64,000 bases of DNA from Lachnospiraceae bacterium (GCA_022768745.1 JALELK010000115.1:1-64000), one strand, 5' to 3'; counted from the first letter of the stretch, positions 1-10,325 are shown. Translations and numbers: made by a program. Notes: a model not told the origin generated them from the letters alone.

Positions 1-231
1 CAGGCTATTGATCAGGTTTCTCAGGTGGTTCAAAACAATTCTGCTACCAGTGAGCAGTGTGCTGCAGCTAGCATAGAATTGTCTAATCAGGCAAATCGTA
101 TGCAGGAACTGTTGTCGACTTATCATTTAGGCGATAACACCAGAACAAACACCTATTATGAGACCGAGGAGCAGAACGAAGAAAGTGGCGAACCGGTTAT
201 TAACTTAGGGGATGGATTCGGAAAATACTAA
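1..231 (+). CDS. Methyl-accepting chemotaxis protein, C-terminal end (5' truncated by window)
   Basis: Frame open from base 1; QAIDQVSQVVQNNSATSEQCAAASIELSNQA is typical of the MCP signalling-domain end. Confidence 0.85.
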   Translation, partial: QAIDQVSQVVQNNSATSEQCAAASIELSNQANRMQELLSTYHLGDNTRTNTYYETEEQNEESGEPVINLGDGFGKY

Positions 232-267
232 TTTTTTAAAATTCTATGATGCATTGGAGGAGACACT

Positions 268-3000
268 GTGAGAGGAAAAGCAAAAATGTCAGCGGAACAA
301 AGGGGAATTGAACGCTGTGTTGCAATGGTGTACACTTTGCTTTACATTGCACTTTTCTTTGGATTTATTATCAAGCAGTGGTCTCCGATGTATCTCATAT
401 TGGATATGTTGGCCATAGGCGGTGGTATAGGTCTGTACTTTTTTAAACCATTTGATTATAAAGTACGGGCTTTTATCACCGTTTTTTTAGCGCATTTTGT
501 TGTCGCTCATGTCTATGTCCACACGAGCCTTACATCCATTGCACTGGTTTTTTTGATTGCTATTACTGTGACAGCCGGACTTTACGGAATTGACAAAATT
601 ATTGTGATACCAATTGTTTTAGAAACCATATGTTTTGCCCATCACGGTGCGGGTGTATTTGTTAACAAGATGATAGATATAGAGTCTTTTTGGGATTTTT
701 TCTTCCCGGTGATTTCTGTATATGTCATTGATTATGTGTTGTATATGTGGCTAAAACAAAGGAATATTGCTCAGAGAAATCTGGTTAAGACTCTGCATAA
801 ATTGGAATATACCCAGAGAAGTAAGCGGGATTTTCTTGTAAAGATGAGTCAGGAAATAAAAAATCCAATTAACGCATCCCGTGAGGTATGTGAGGGATTG
901 AGGCATGAGCAGGATGTTGATTATCTCCACAATAATATTCAATTTATCCAGGCGGCAGAGTCTTGGATGGTGGGAAATGTGGAGGATTTAACGGATTATT
1001 CCTTAATGCAACAGGAAACAATATCCATAGAAAAACAGGATTATGAAACCAGAGATTTTATTCAGCGTCTGGTCAGCATCAGTATGGCCATGAAAGGCTC
1101 GAAAAATATAGATGTAATTTTTGATGTGGATGCCACTTTGCCAAGGGTTTTAAAAGGAGATGAAAGGCGTGTTCTTCGGATTGTTAATAATGTGATGAAC
1201 AATGCCATTAAATATACAAAAAATGGTGGGGTGAGTTGCAGTATTACCAAGAGTTCTGACGAGTCAGGAACGTGTTTGTTGATTACTGTAGCAGATACCG
1301 GCTGTGGAATGTCACCGGAATTCCTTATTCGGATGCAGGAAGCTTTTGTACAGTTTGATGATGATTTCTTTACCAATTATCAGGGAATCGGACTGGGGCT
1401 TCTCATGACCCATACACTCTTAGAGTGGATGAGAGGAACCATTAGTTTCAATAGTGAAGTGGGCAAGGGGACAGTGGTGACAATTATTCTGCCGCAGGAA
1501 GTTGTGGATGAAACACATATCCGGGACTCTTATGGGAAAAAAACGATTTGTTTTTTGGAAGACAATGGGCAAAGAGATGAGAGAATACTCTCATATTACA
1601 GGAACGAATTTGAGCATATGTCGGAACAGTTAAGTACTGAATTTGTTTTCTGTACCACTATGGTAGAGTTTCAGAATCAGCTACATATGCAGGATTATGA
1701 AAATATTTTAATTTCTGTAGAGGAATATGAAGAATATGCCACTTATTTTGAGCGATTGGCAGAGTGGCATAATGTGGTGATGACTACTGCATTTTATACG
1801 AAGAAACCATTAGAAAACAAAAAAATACGCAGAGTGTTGGAACCTTTTTGGTTTGACAGTCTAATCGCAAACATTGAGGACGAAAACCATGAAAATGCAG
1901 AACAGGAGTTGGTGGCAGGAACTTATATTTTACCGGATGTATCGGTTTTGATTGTTGATGATAACCAGATGAATTTGCAAATCCTATCCCGTTTATTAAG
2001 CCGATATCAGATGAAAATCGTCACGGCTGATAATGGCAGGAAGGCGATAGAATACGTAGAAAATCAAGACTTTGATTTGATATTTATGGATTATATGATG
2101 CCTGATATGAATGGGGTTGACACTATGAGGGCTATCCGCAGGCTTGATAAAGAAGGCGCAGATTCAGTGCCTATGATTGCACTGACTTCTGATATTGTGC
2201 CGGGAATACGAGACGAGTTTATGGAACTTGGTTTTAATGATTTGGCGCTGAAACCACTGGATAGTTCTGTGTTAGAGAGGATTATGCACTCTTGTATTCC
2301 GAGAGAAAAATGGATTTCCTGCAACGAAAACAAAAAGCCCAAGGATAAAGAGGCAAGGAATGACAGAGTAGAGGATGACATAAAAGGACTAGATATGGAA
2401 TTAGGCATCACTTATTGCGGAGGTGAAGAATCCTATGAACTTATTTTGCGGGATTATGCCCAAAAAGGAAATAAGAACTGGGAAAATTTACAGAAGCTTT
2501 TTGATGGACAGCAATGGGAGGAATATACTATCGAGGTTCATGGGGTGAAAAGTTCTCTGTTATCTATTGGTGCCAGAGAAGTGTCGGAAAAGGCAAAGCG
2601 GTTAGAACATGCCGGAAAAGATAAGGATATTACCTATATTTTAGAGCACCATCAGGAACTGGTGGATGCCTATACGGTGTTGATAGAGACATTAAAAGCT
2701 TACTATCACATTGAGGAATCAGAAAAAAATGGAGAGAGTGCATCTGCCATTGCAGAGCGAGGTCAATTGTCGGAAGCTATTTCTCAGGAAATGCTTCATG
2801 CAAGTTTGGACGAGATGGAAGATTCGGCTTATCTTTTGGAAAAGGATAAGATGATTCAAATTGTTGAGAATATCAGACAGTATTCTTATCAGGGAGAATC
2901 TGTGGAGGAAGCATGTCAGGAATGTCTCAGAAAGATTGAAAAAGAAGATTACATTTCTGCCTGGGCAGGATTGGAACATTTTTTCTCTGGATTGCAATAG
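268..3000 (+). CDS. Membrane-bound hybrid histidine kinase (TM region, HisKA-like with altered H-box, HATPase_c, REC, HPt)
   Basis: GTG start with GGAGG upstream; hydrophobic N-terminus; N box NNAIKYTKNGG, G boxes DTGCGM and GIGLGL; REC VLIVDDNQMN...DLIFMDYMMP; HPt-like EVHGVKSSLLSIGA. Confidence 0.85.
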   Translation: MRGKAKMSAEQRGIERCVAMVYTLLYIALFFGFIIKQWSPMYLILDMLAIGGGIGLYFFKPFDYKVRAFITVFLAHFVVAHVYVHTSLTSIALVFLIAITVTAGLYGIDKIIVIPIVLETICFAHHGAGVFVNKMIDIESFWDFFFPVISVYVIDYVLYMWLKQRNIAQRNLVKTLHKLEYTQRSKRDFLVKMSQEIKNPINASREVCEGLRHEQDVDYLHNNIQFIQAAESWMVGNVEDLTDYSLMQQETISIEKQDYETRDFIQRLVSISMAMKGSKNIDVIFDVDATLPRVLKGDERRVLRIVNNVMNNAIKYTKNGGVSCSITKSSDESGTCLLITVADTGCGMSPEFLIRMQEAFVQFDDDFFTNYQGIGLGLLMTHTLLEWMRGTISFNSEVGKGTVVTIILPQEVVDETHIRDSYGKKTICFLEDNGQRDERILSYYRNEFEHMSEQLSTEFVFCTTMVEFQNQLHMQDYENILISVEEYEEYATYFERLAEWHNVVMTTAFYTKKPLENKKIRRVLEPFWFDSLIANIEDENHENAEQELVAGTYILPDVSVLIVDDNQMNLQILSRLLSRYQMKIVTADNGRKAIEYVENQDFDLIFMDYMMPDMNGVDTMRAIRRLDKEGADSVPMIALTSDIVPGIRDEFMELGFNDLALKPLDSSVLERIMHSCIPREKWISCNENKKPKDKEARNDRVEDDIKGLDMELGITYCGGEESYELILRDYAQKGNKNWENLQKLFDGQQWEEYTIEVHGVKSSLLSIGAREVSEKAKRLEHAGKDKDITYILEHHQELVDAYTVLIETLKAYYHIEESEKNGESASAIAERGQLSEAISQEMLHASLDEMEDSAYLLEKDKMIQIVENIRQYSYQGESVEEACQECLRKIEKEDYISAWAGLEHFFSGLQ

Positions 3001-3082
3001 TAAAAAGAAGTGATTTGACTAGCACAAATGTTATGTGATACATTTATGCTATGTTTTTAATAAAAAAGAGGGAGTAGAAGAT

Positions 3083-4612
3083 ATGGAAAAAAAGAGAGAT
3101 ATGTGGGCCTCCAGAAGCACCTTTATTTTGGCTTCTATAGGTTCGGCGGTAGGATTGGGCAACGCATGGCGATTTCCGGGATTAGCGGCAAAACACGGCG
3201 GAGGAACCTTCTTGCTTGTGTATTTGGTGGCTTTATTTTTGATAGGCATTCCACTTTTAATGATGGAGATTTCAATTGCCCGAAAATTTCATAAAGGTGC
3301 GGGAGAATCCATGAGAGGTATTAACCGCAAAATGGAGTTTGTGGGATGGGCAGCTACAGCAAATGCATTTGTGATTGTCACCTATTACGCAATCGTGTTT
3401 GCCTGGGTGTTGTTAATGGTGTTTGGTGCACTAAAGTTTGCAGGGATGACTGGTGATGTACAATCCGCTAGTCAGGTATTTGCGAATTTGACTCAGACAA
3501 CCTGGGATGTAAAGGGGTATACCATTCCTCTTCCGGTATTTATTTCAGCGTTGGTTGCCTGGGGAGCCATTTATTATTGCATCCGAAATGGTGCCAACAG
3601 TGTGGGCAAAGTTGTAAAATATACGGTGATTATGCCGGTAGTACTTCTTTTAATTATGGCAGTTAAGGGTTGTACTATGGATGGCGCCATGGAGGGATTG
3701 CAGAGATTCTTTGTCCCGCAGTTGGAGGCTTTTGCAGATCCATCTCTCTTGGTGGATGCTTTCGGTCAGGTTTTTTATAGTTTATCTATTATGATGGCAA
3801 TTATGTTTGCTTATGGTTCTTATTTGAGTGAGGATGCCAATATTGCAGAGGATGCTATTATTATTGCAGCTTCAGATGCGGCAGTAAGCGTGTTGTCCGG
3901 TATCGTTATGTTCTCCACTATGGGAGGTGTGGGAATGCTTGATGATATTTCAGCATCCGGTATTGCAACAGCGTTTATTATTTATCCTCAGACCATTGTA
4001 AATCTCACAAGTGTTGGTTGGGTGAACGCATTGTTTGGCGTGATTTTTTATTTGATGCTGGTTACATTGGCGATTGATTCGGCATTCTCCATTGTGGAGG
4101 GAGTTTCCGCATCCGTGTCAGATAAGTTTAAATTGGACAGCAGAAAGACAACTCGGGTTATCTGTATTATTGCCGGTATTATTTCGTTGATTTATACCAC
4201 AAGAGCCGGTTTGGCATGGCTTGACATTGTAGATAACTGGACCAATCAGATCAATTTGATTGTGATTGGTGTTTTAGAATGTATTACAGTGGGATGGCTT
4301 TTTGATCCGGATAAAGTTCTGAAACAAATTAACAGGAATACCAACAAATTCAAGATGCCAAGATTTTGGTTTAGAGCATCTGTCAGATTTATAGCGCCGA
4401 TTGTACTTTCCATTTTGTTTGTATGGAATCTGTATGATTTGTTTGCAATCAAGGGCGGACATTATGGATATGCCCTTTGGGCAGAACTGATTGGTGGTTG
4501 GCTGGTGTCTGTTCTGGTATTCTGTAGTGGTTTCTTTGTCCGATTGGTTGTTCAACGGAAAAAGAAAAAAGGATTTGTGGAAGAAGAAATCCTTTGGAAA
4601 GAAGAGGATTAG
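3083..4612 (+). CDS. Sodium-dependent transporter, SNF (neurotransmitter:sodium symporter) family
   Basis: RDMWASRSTFILASIGSAVGLGNAWRFPGLAAKHGGGTF is the SNF/LeuT N-terminal motif; start at the internal ATG 3083 preceded by GGAG. Confidence 0.9.
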   Translation: MEKKRDMWASRSTFILASIGSAVGLGNAWRFPGLAAKHGGGTFLLVYLVALFLIGIPLLMMEISIARKFHKGAGESMRGINRKMEFVGWAATANAFVIVTYYAIVFAWVLLMVFGALKFAGMTGDVQSASQVFANLTQTTWDVKGYTIPLPVFISALVAWGAIYYCIRNGANSVGKVVKYTVIMPVVLLLIMAVKGCTMDGAMEGLQRFFVPQLEAFADPSLLVDAFGQVFYSLSIMMAIMFAYGSYLSEDANIAEDAIIIAASDAAVSVLSGIVMFSTMGGVGMLDDISASGIATAFIIYPQTIVNLTSVGWVNALFGVIFYLMLVTLAIDSAFSIVEGVSASVSDKFKLDSRKTTRVICIIAGIISLIYTTRAGLAWLDIVDNWTNQINLIVIGVLECITVGWLFDPDKVLKQINRNTNKFKMPRFWFRASVRFIAPIVLSILFVWNLYDLFAIKGGHYGYALWAELIGGWLVSVLVFCSGFFVRLVVQRKKKKGFVEEEILWKEED

Positions 4613-4632
4613 TTTAACTATCTTTGAATAAT

Positions 4633-4689
4633 AAAAAGTACCAAGTTTCAAAAGACAGAAGAAAAGACTTTTGAAACTTGGTACTTTTT
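4633..4689. terminator. Bidirectional intrinsic terminator between convergent genes
   Basis: Perfect 22-bp stem AAAAAGTACCAAGTTTCAAAAG / CTTTTGAAACTTGGTACTTTTT, 13-nt loop, A/T tracts at both ends. Confidence 0.85.
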
Positions 4690-4702
4690 GATTAGAGAGA
4701 GT

Positions 4703-5596
4703 TTAAATACGTTGCAAAAAATGCTCTACCCATTCTTTGTATAAAGTTGGATTGGCACCATAAGAACCGGCATGTTTTGCACCGGGCATCATATGTATCT
4801 CTTTTATGGTCGTAGACGGACAGGCAGCAAAGAGACGTTCGCTGTGTTCAGGTGGTATAAAATCATCATCTTCTCCGTGGATAAGCAGGAGCGGAACCTG
4901 ATTCTTTCGTACTGCATCCAAGGGCGATATCTGAAAGAAATTTCGTCCCTTAAGAATACGATAACAAATGTTTGCCACATGAACCATAAACTTTGGCATA
5001 TGAAACATCTGTTTTGCCTGATAGTAGAGCAGAGTTCTTAAATCGCAAAACGGACAATCTGCAATACAGAAGGATAAATCCTGATGATTTTTTAAAACTA
5101 AAATGCTGCTGGCAGCTCCAAGGCTTTCTCCATGAATTCCCAGAAAAATATCCTGTCCGAAACGTTCTTTCATGGCGTCAATTACAGCGGACAAATCTTG
5201 ACTCTCGGCGTCGCCCATAGTGCAGTAATTCTTTTGGTGTTCGTTATCTCCGTGGTAGCGCAAGTCATAAAGATAAATATTGAATCCCAGTTCATAAAAA
5301 ATATTTGCATATTTTACAGCTCCGTGTCGATTGTAGCTGTATCCATGGGTAAAAATCACATATTTATCTGAATTGTTCGGAATATAAGTACCATGTAATA
5401 TGGTACCGTCATAGCTTTGAATATCCCAGGTTTCTTTGGGAAAACTGTCGTAATTTCCCCAATAATTTTGTGCAATTTCCAAGCGGCGGGTTTCTTCAAA
5501 ATCCGGTCGATTTGGATGTGTGACAAAACGCATCATCAAATATCCAACCAAAGTAATCAGGGCAAAAAGAACTACCGCTAAAAGAATGAGTGTCAT
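4703..5596 (-). CDS. Alpha/beta hydrolase, membrane-anchored
   Basis: N-terminal TM; FTHGYSYNRHG, GIHGESLGAASS nucleophile elbow, LLIHGEDDDFIPPEHS. Confidence 0.85.
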   Translation of the reverse strand: MTLILLAVVLFALITLVGYLMMRFVTHPNRPDFEETRRLEIAQNYWGNYDSFPKETWDIQSYDGTILHGTYIPNNSDKYVIFTHGYSYNRHGAVKYANIFYELGFNIYLYDLRYHGDNEHQKNYCTMGDAESQDLSAVIDAMKERFGQDIFLGIHGESLGAASSILVLKNHQDLSFCIADCPFCDLRTLLYYQAKQMFHMPKFMVHVANICYRILKGRNFFQISPLDAVRKNQVPLLLIHGEDDDFIPPEHSERLFAACPSTTIKEIHMMPGAKHAGSYGANPTLYKEWVEHFLQRI

Positions 5597-5768
5597 AGTG
5601 ATACCTCCCGTACATTTATTTGTAAACGCCTAACTATTTAATGTAATTTTACAAAGAGTTACAGGAGATTGCAACGACAAATAGGAGAAATCCCCGGAAT
5701 TGTTTGCACAATATTTTTAAATATGATAGTTTTTAATTGGTACATAAGAAAGAATATGAGGAAGTATT

Positions 5769-6308
5769 ATGGCATATAAAGTAGGCGATTTTTCATTTAA
5801 TGACAAAGAGGAAGCTAAGGTTGCACAAAAGGAGTTGCAGGCGGTTACCTATATTCGACAGAATATGGATTTCTCCAGTCCGGAAAAGGTGCTCCAAATT
5901 TACCTTCAGATTCAGGAAAAGGCTCTTTTTCATACAGTTGTGGGAAATTCATTTTTGGAGGAATTGCGAAACTATCTTGCAGACAAGCAATTGCTGGAAG
6001 AAGAACCATCGAGAGAAAATCCCAAAAGAGAAAAAAGACGAAATGCTGTTTTAGAAAAATATAAAAAGAGATGCAGGCTTTTGACTTTTTTGTGCATTAC
6101 TATGTTGGTAATCATTGTTGGAATGTTTGTGGTAGCCGGTACCAGCAATAGTCCAAATATTTTAAATTATGAAGAAAAAATACAGGATAAATATGCAGGA
6201 TGGGAACAGGATTTAACAGAAAGGGAAAAAGAGTTAAAGAAGTCTCAGGAGAAATTAACGGAGCGTGAAAATGCCCTAAAAAAAGCGGAAGAAAACTCTA
6301 CTCCATAA
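5769..6308 (+). CDS. Hypothetical protein with one TM and C-terminal coiled coil
   Basis: Open frame; TM LLTFLCITMLVIIVGMFVVAG followed by a heptad-rich E/K tail. Confidence 0.65.
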   Translation: MAYKVGDFSFNDKEEAKVAQKELQAVTYIRQNMDFSSPEKVLQIYLQIQEKALFHTVVGNSFLEELRNYLADKQLLEEEPSRENPKREKRRNAVLEKYKKRCRLLTFLCITMLVIIVGMFVVAGTSNSPNILNYEEKIQDKYAGWEQDLTEREKELKKSQEKLTERENALKKAEENSTP

Positions 6309-6377
6309 AGTCAAGTTCACATATTGAACATAATAAGTTTGTAAACTATAGGAAAACGACGGAAAGGAATCAGTTTT

Positions 6378-7064
6378 ATGGCAAAAAAGAAAATTTTGGT
6401 GGCAGATGATGAGGCCAGACTTAGAAAATTGGTTTGTGATTATTTGATTAGAGAAGGATACGATGTGGTTGAGGCCGGAGATGGAGAGGCGGCTTTGGAT
6501 GCATTTTACAGTCAAAAGGATATAGATTTATTGATTTTGGATATTATGATGCCAAAGATTAATGGATATGATGTGTGCAAGGAAATTCGGGAAAATTCAA
6601 AAGTTCCCATTATTATGCTCACAGCCAAAAGTGAGGAAAATGATGTGCTCAATGGATTTTCCTATGGGGCGGATGAGTATATTTCCAAGCCATTCAGTCC
6701 AAAGATATTAATGGCTCATGTAAATGCACTGATTCGCCGTGTGGATGGTTTTGCGTCCGGTGAGGCAGAGGTCCTGGAAGCAGGAGGCATTGTGGTGGAC
6801 AAGCAGGCTCATATGGTGACAGTGGATGGTAAGGAAGTTGTTTTAAGTGTGAAAGAATTTGAACTGCTGACCTATTTCCTAGAAAATAAAAACATTGCCT
6901 TATCCAGAGATAAAATTTTAAACGGTGTTTGGAATTATGATTACTTTGGAGACGCCAGAACCATTGATACACATGTGAAGAAATTGCGTGCCAAAATAGG
7001 TGACAAGGGTGCTTATATCAAAACGATTTGGGGCATGGGATACAAATTTGAAATTGAGGAATAA
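6378..7064 (+). CDS. OmpR/PhoB-family response regulator
   Basis: KILVADDEARLRKLV...LLILDIMMPKINGYDVC...SKPFSPKIL plus winged-helix DARTIDTHVKKLRAKIG. Confidence 0.95.
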   Translation: MAKKKILVADDEARLRKLVCDYLIREGYDVVEAGDGEAALDAFYSQKDIDLLILDIMMPKINGYDVCKEIRENSKVPIIMLTAKSEENDVLNGFSYGADEYISKPFSPKILMAHVNALIRRVDGFASGEAEVLEAGGIVVDKQAHMVTVDGKEVVLSVKEFELLTYFLENKNIALSRDKILNGVWNYDYFGDARTIDTHVKKLRAKIGDKGAYIKTIWGMGYKFEIEE

Positions 7065-7069
7065 AGAGC

Positions 7070-8566
7070 GTGAAAAACAGTCTGGATTCAAACAATAAAA
7101 TTCATAGTATAAATCGACAAATTGCAGGTGTGACAGTAGCCATACTGACTTTTACATTAATGGCTTTATGGCTGGTGAACACCTGCTTTCTTAGTACATT
7201 TTATGTAAAAGAAAAACGTCAGGCTATGGTGGAAAATTTTCTTTTGGTAAATAAAGCGGCGAAAGAGGGAAAATTGGAATCCCAAGAATTTCAGTTGGAA
7301 TTGGAAAAAAATCATGCAAATCATAATATTTCCATTGTGGTAATGGATTCCTCAGGAAATGTGATTTTGTCCACTTCTCAGCAGACAAAAGAATTATTTT
7401 CCCAATTGTTGTCGGCAATTTTGGGACAAAAACAACAGACCGGAAGAAACATTTTGGATACCGGGGACAATTACGTGGTTCTCAGACAGAATGATAATCG
7501 CTTGGATGGGGAATATCTGGTTTTGTGCGGAACTTTGGATAACGGCAATCTGGTTATGATGCGTTCAGCCGTGGAGGGAATCAAAGAGAGTACAAATCTA
7601 GCCAATCGTTTTTTGGTCTGTGTAGGTGCAGTGGCCCTTTTTATCAGCATTATTGGTGTCATTGTTGCCACCAGAAGAGTTACAAGACCATTGATGGATT
7701 TGACGGAATTGTCAAAGAAAATGTGTAATCTGGATTTTGAGGCAAAATATCAGTGTCAGCGAAGAAAGAATGAAGTGGATGTTTTAGGGGAACACATGAA
7801 TGAACTTTCGGAGACTCTGGAACAGACCATTCTTGAATTGAAACAGGCCAACCATGAGTTGCAGGCGGATTTAGCTCTCAGGGAGGAGCGACAAAAAAGT
7901 CAGCAGACATTTGTAGCAAACGTATCCCATGAGCTGAAAACCCCTATTGCGGTGATTCAAGGATACGCGGAAGGATTGGCGGAAGGGGTCACAGATGATG
8001 CAGAGAGTAGGGAATACTATTGCAATGTAATTATTGATGAGGCGAAAAAGATGAATCGTATGGTGCTGTCCATGATTTCGTTGAATCAGATTGAATCCGG
8101 CAACAGTGAAGTTACCTATCACAGATTTGACATAGTGGAAATGATTTCGGAAATGCTCTCGACGATGCAGGTGTTATTTGAACAGCAGGAGATTACCGTG
8201 GACTTTGACAGCAGTGAGCCGGTCTATGTTTATGCAGACGATTTTATGGTGGAACAGGTTTTGAACAATTATTTCAGCAATGCCATTCACTATGCAAAAG
8301 ATGAAAAGATCATAAAGATTTCTTTGGAGCGGATGGACAAAAAGGTGCGTGTCTGCGTGTTTAATACAGGGGATGCGATACCGGAGGAGAATATTACCCA
8401 TATCTGGGATAAGTTTTACAAGGTGGATAAGGCCAGAACCAGAGAATATGGAGGCACGGGAATCGGATTGTCCATTGTTAAGGCGGTTATGGACAGTTTC
8501 CATCAAAAATATGGTGTGAACAATCGCGAAAATGGTGTGGAATTCTGGTTTGAATTAGAATGTTAA
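7070..8566 (+). CDS. Sensor histidine kinase with HAMP domain
   Basis: Two TMs, HAMP, H-box FVANVSHELKTPIAVI, N box, GGTGIGLSIVKAV; GTG start directly after the response regulator. Confidence 0.95.
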   Translation: MKNSLDSNNKIHSINRQIAGVTVAILTFTLMALWLVNTCFLSTFYVKEKRQAMVENFLLVNKAAKEGKLESQEFQLELEKNHANHNISIVVMDSSGNVILSTSQQTKELFSQLLSAILGQKQQTGRNILDTGDNYVVLRQNDNRLDGEYLVLCGTLDNGNLVMMRSAVEGIKESTNLANRFLVCVGAVALFISIIGVIVATRRVTRPLMDLTELSKKMCNLDFEAKYQCQRRKNEVDVLGEHMNELSETLEQTILELKQANHELQADLALREERQKSQQTFVANVSHELKTPIAVIQGYAEGLAEGVTDDAESREYYCNVIIDEAKKMNRMVLSMISLNQIESGNSEVTYHRFDIVEMISEMLSTMQVLFEQQEITVDFDSSEPVYVYADDFMVEQVLNNYFSNAIHYAKDEKIIKISLERMDKKVRVCVFNTGDAIPEENITHIWDKFYKVDKARTREYGGTGIGLSIVKAVMDSFHQKYGVNNRENGVEFWFELEC

Positions 8567-8661
8567 ATTCTGAATATTCAGCATTTTTTTGTTGAATCTT
8601 GTAGCCAATAATGATAACATTGTAGGTAGTATAGAACAATTCTATGTTCAAGGAGTTACAT

Positions 8662-9327
8662 ATGAAATTACATAAACAAGTTCTCTGTGTGGGGCTAATC
8701 TGTTTATGCTTTTCATTGACTGGTTGCGGCTTGACCTTGACTCAGATGACAGACCAGGAGGAGGAACAGGTGGTTCTCTATTCTGCCAAGATTGTGTCGA
8801 AGTTTAATCGTTCACAGGACAAGGGTTATGCCTATGTGAGCAAAGCCAAAAAGAAACAGGACAAAAAGGAAAAGACCAAAACAGAGGAGGTAGAACAGAC
8901 CCAGGAGAATGAGCTGACATTGACGGAGGCGATTTCGACTGAAGGTGTGACTTATACTTACCAGGGATATGATGTCTCAGATTCATTTACTACTCCGGAT
9001 GTGGCAGTGCCAAATGCGGATACAGGATATAAATATTTGATTTTAAAGATACAGGCAGCAAATACATCGGACAAGGATTTACATGTGGATTTGCTGACAC
9101 GATCATTAAAATATAAGATTATAATTAATGATGATGTCTCTGTGGATGGGATGTCCACTCTTTCCAGAGAGGATTTGTCCACATATTACAATACGTCTTT
9201 TGCAGCCGGGACTACAGACGATTTGGTGTTACTGTTCTCGGTTAAGGAAGATGCATTGAGTGATATTTCAAATTTGACCTTACAGGTGACCAGGGATGGT
9301 CAGGCGTATGATATAAAATTACAATAG
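8662..9327 (+). CDS. Lipoprotein, DUF4352/DUF5067-like
   Basis: Signal peptide with lipobox LTGC; start at in-frame ATG 8662; immunoglobulin-like C-terminal region. Family name tentative. Confidence 0.6.
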   Translation: MKLHKQVLCVGLICLCFSLTGCGLTLTQMTDQEEEQVVLYSAKIVSKFNRSQDKGYAYVSKAKKKQDKKEKTKTEEVEQTQENELTLTEAISTEGVTYTYQGYDVSDSFTTPDVAVPNADTGYKYLILKIQAANTSDKDLHVDLLTRSLKYKIIINDDVSVDGMSTLSREDLSTYYNTSFAAGTTDDLVLLFSVKEDALSDISNLTLQVTRDGQAYDIKLQ

Positions 9328-9355
9328 CTGGGATGCTTTATTGGGAGGAAAAGGT

Positions 9356-10273
9356 ATGGATACAAATATATTACTTGAATCAGGTACAAATGAACTGGAG
9401 ATTTTGGAATTTAAGGTAGGAGATAATCACTACGGTATCAATGTAGCAAAGATTCGTGAGATTTTACTTTATCAACCGGTAACTCCGCTTCCAAATACAC
9501 ATCCGTGCATTGAAGGAATTTTTATGCCGAGAGATACCATGATATCTGTTATCAATCTTAGAAAGTGCCTCAATATTAAGGAGCAGCCTGAGAATGACGG
9601 ATTGTTTATCATCACAAACTTCAACAAATTAAATACAGCCTTTCATGTAGATGAGGTTCTTGGTATTCATAGAGTTTCATGGGAGGACATTATCAAACCG
9701 GATGCAACAATCAATGCAGATGACACAGCGGTTTCTACAGGTGTCATTAAGTTGGATGACAAATTGGTTGTTATTTTGGATTTTGAGAAAATCGTATCAG
9801 ATATCAATCCGGAGACCGGACTTAAGGTCTCTGATTTGGAGAATATTAGCGAGAGAGATCGAAGCAATTCACCGATTTTGATAGCGGAAGACTCCGCTTT
9901 GTTGAGTAAGTTGATTTGTGAGTGCTTGAGAAAAGCTGGATATACAAATTTAAATGTAAATATGAATGGGCAGGAAGCATGGGATACTCTTTGTAAGATG
10001 AAGGAACAGGGAACTGTTTTGGATGATGTTCATTGTATCATTACAGATATCGAGATGCCTTTGATGGATGGACACAGGTTGACCAAACTGGTGAAAGAGG
10101 ATGAAACAATGAAAAAAATCCCGCTGATTATTTTCTCATCCCTGATTAATGAAGAAATTCGCATAAAGGGAGAAACCCTTGGTGCTGATGCGCAGCTGAC
10201 AAAACCTGAAATTGGCAAGCTGGTTGCAGCCATTGACGAACTGATTGAAAAATATGAAGCAGGTCGTAAATAG
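9356..10273 (+). CDS. cheV: CheV-type chemotaxis protein (CheW domain + REC domain)
   Basis: EILEFKVGDNHYGINVAKIREIL (CheW) followed by ILIAEDSALLSKLI...CIITDIEMPLMDG (REC); GGGAGG before ATG 9356. Confidence 0.85.
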   Translation: MDTNILLESGTNELEILEFKVGDNHYGINVAKIREILLYQPVTPLPNTHPCIEGIFMPRDTMISVINLRKCLNIKEQPENDGLFIITNFNKLNTAFHVDEVLGIHRVSWEDIIKPDATINADDTAVSTGVIKLDDKLVVILDFEKIVSDINPETGLKVSDLENISERDRSNSPILIAEDSALLSKLICECLRKAGYTNLNVNMNGQEAWDTLCKMKEQGTVLDDVHCIITDIEMPLMDGHRLTKLVKEDETMKKIPLIIFSSLINEEIRIKGETLGADAQLTKPEIGKLVAAIDELIEKYEAGRK

Positions 10274-10287
10274 TATAATGCGTGTAC

Positions 10288-10325
10288 AAGGGATGTGGCA
10301 AAACACATCCCTTATCTTGTTTTTG
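10288..10325 (+). terminator. Intrinsic terminator after cheV-like gene
   Basis: AAGGGATGTG-gcaaaa-CACATCCCTT followed by ATCTTGTTTTT. Confidence 0.7.

Noticed and set aside
751-942. Numerous minus-strand ORFs of 60-200 aa opposite large plus-strand genes (for example 751-942, 10889-11404, 41031-41642, 43241-44170, 51345-51992, 52998-53621)
   Set aside because: They lie antisense to well-supported genes, have no recognisable motifs or RBS context, and have low-complexity compositions typical of shadow ORFs
8566-8600. CTGAATATTCAG followed by T7 as a terminator after the histidine kinase
   Set aside because: Stem of only 4 bp around a tetraloop in an AT-rich palindrome; insufficient support
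9651-9881. 76-aa ORF inside cheV-like gene
   Set aside because: Out-of-frame shadow within a CheW/REC coding region
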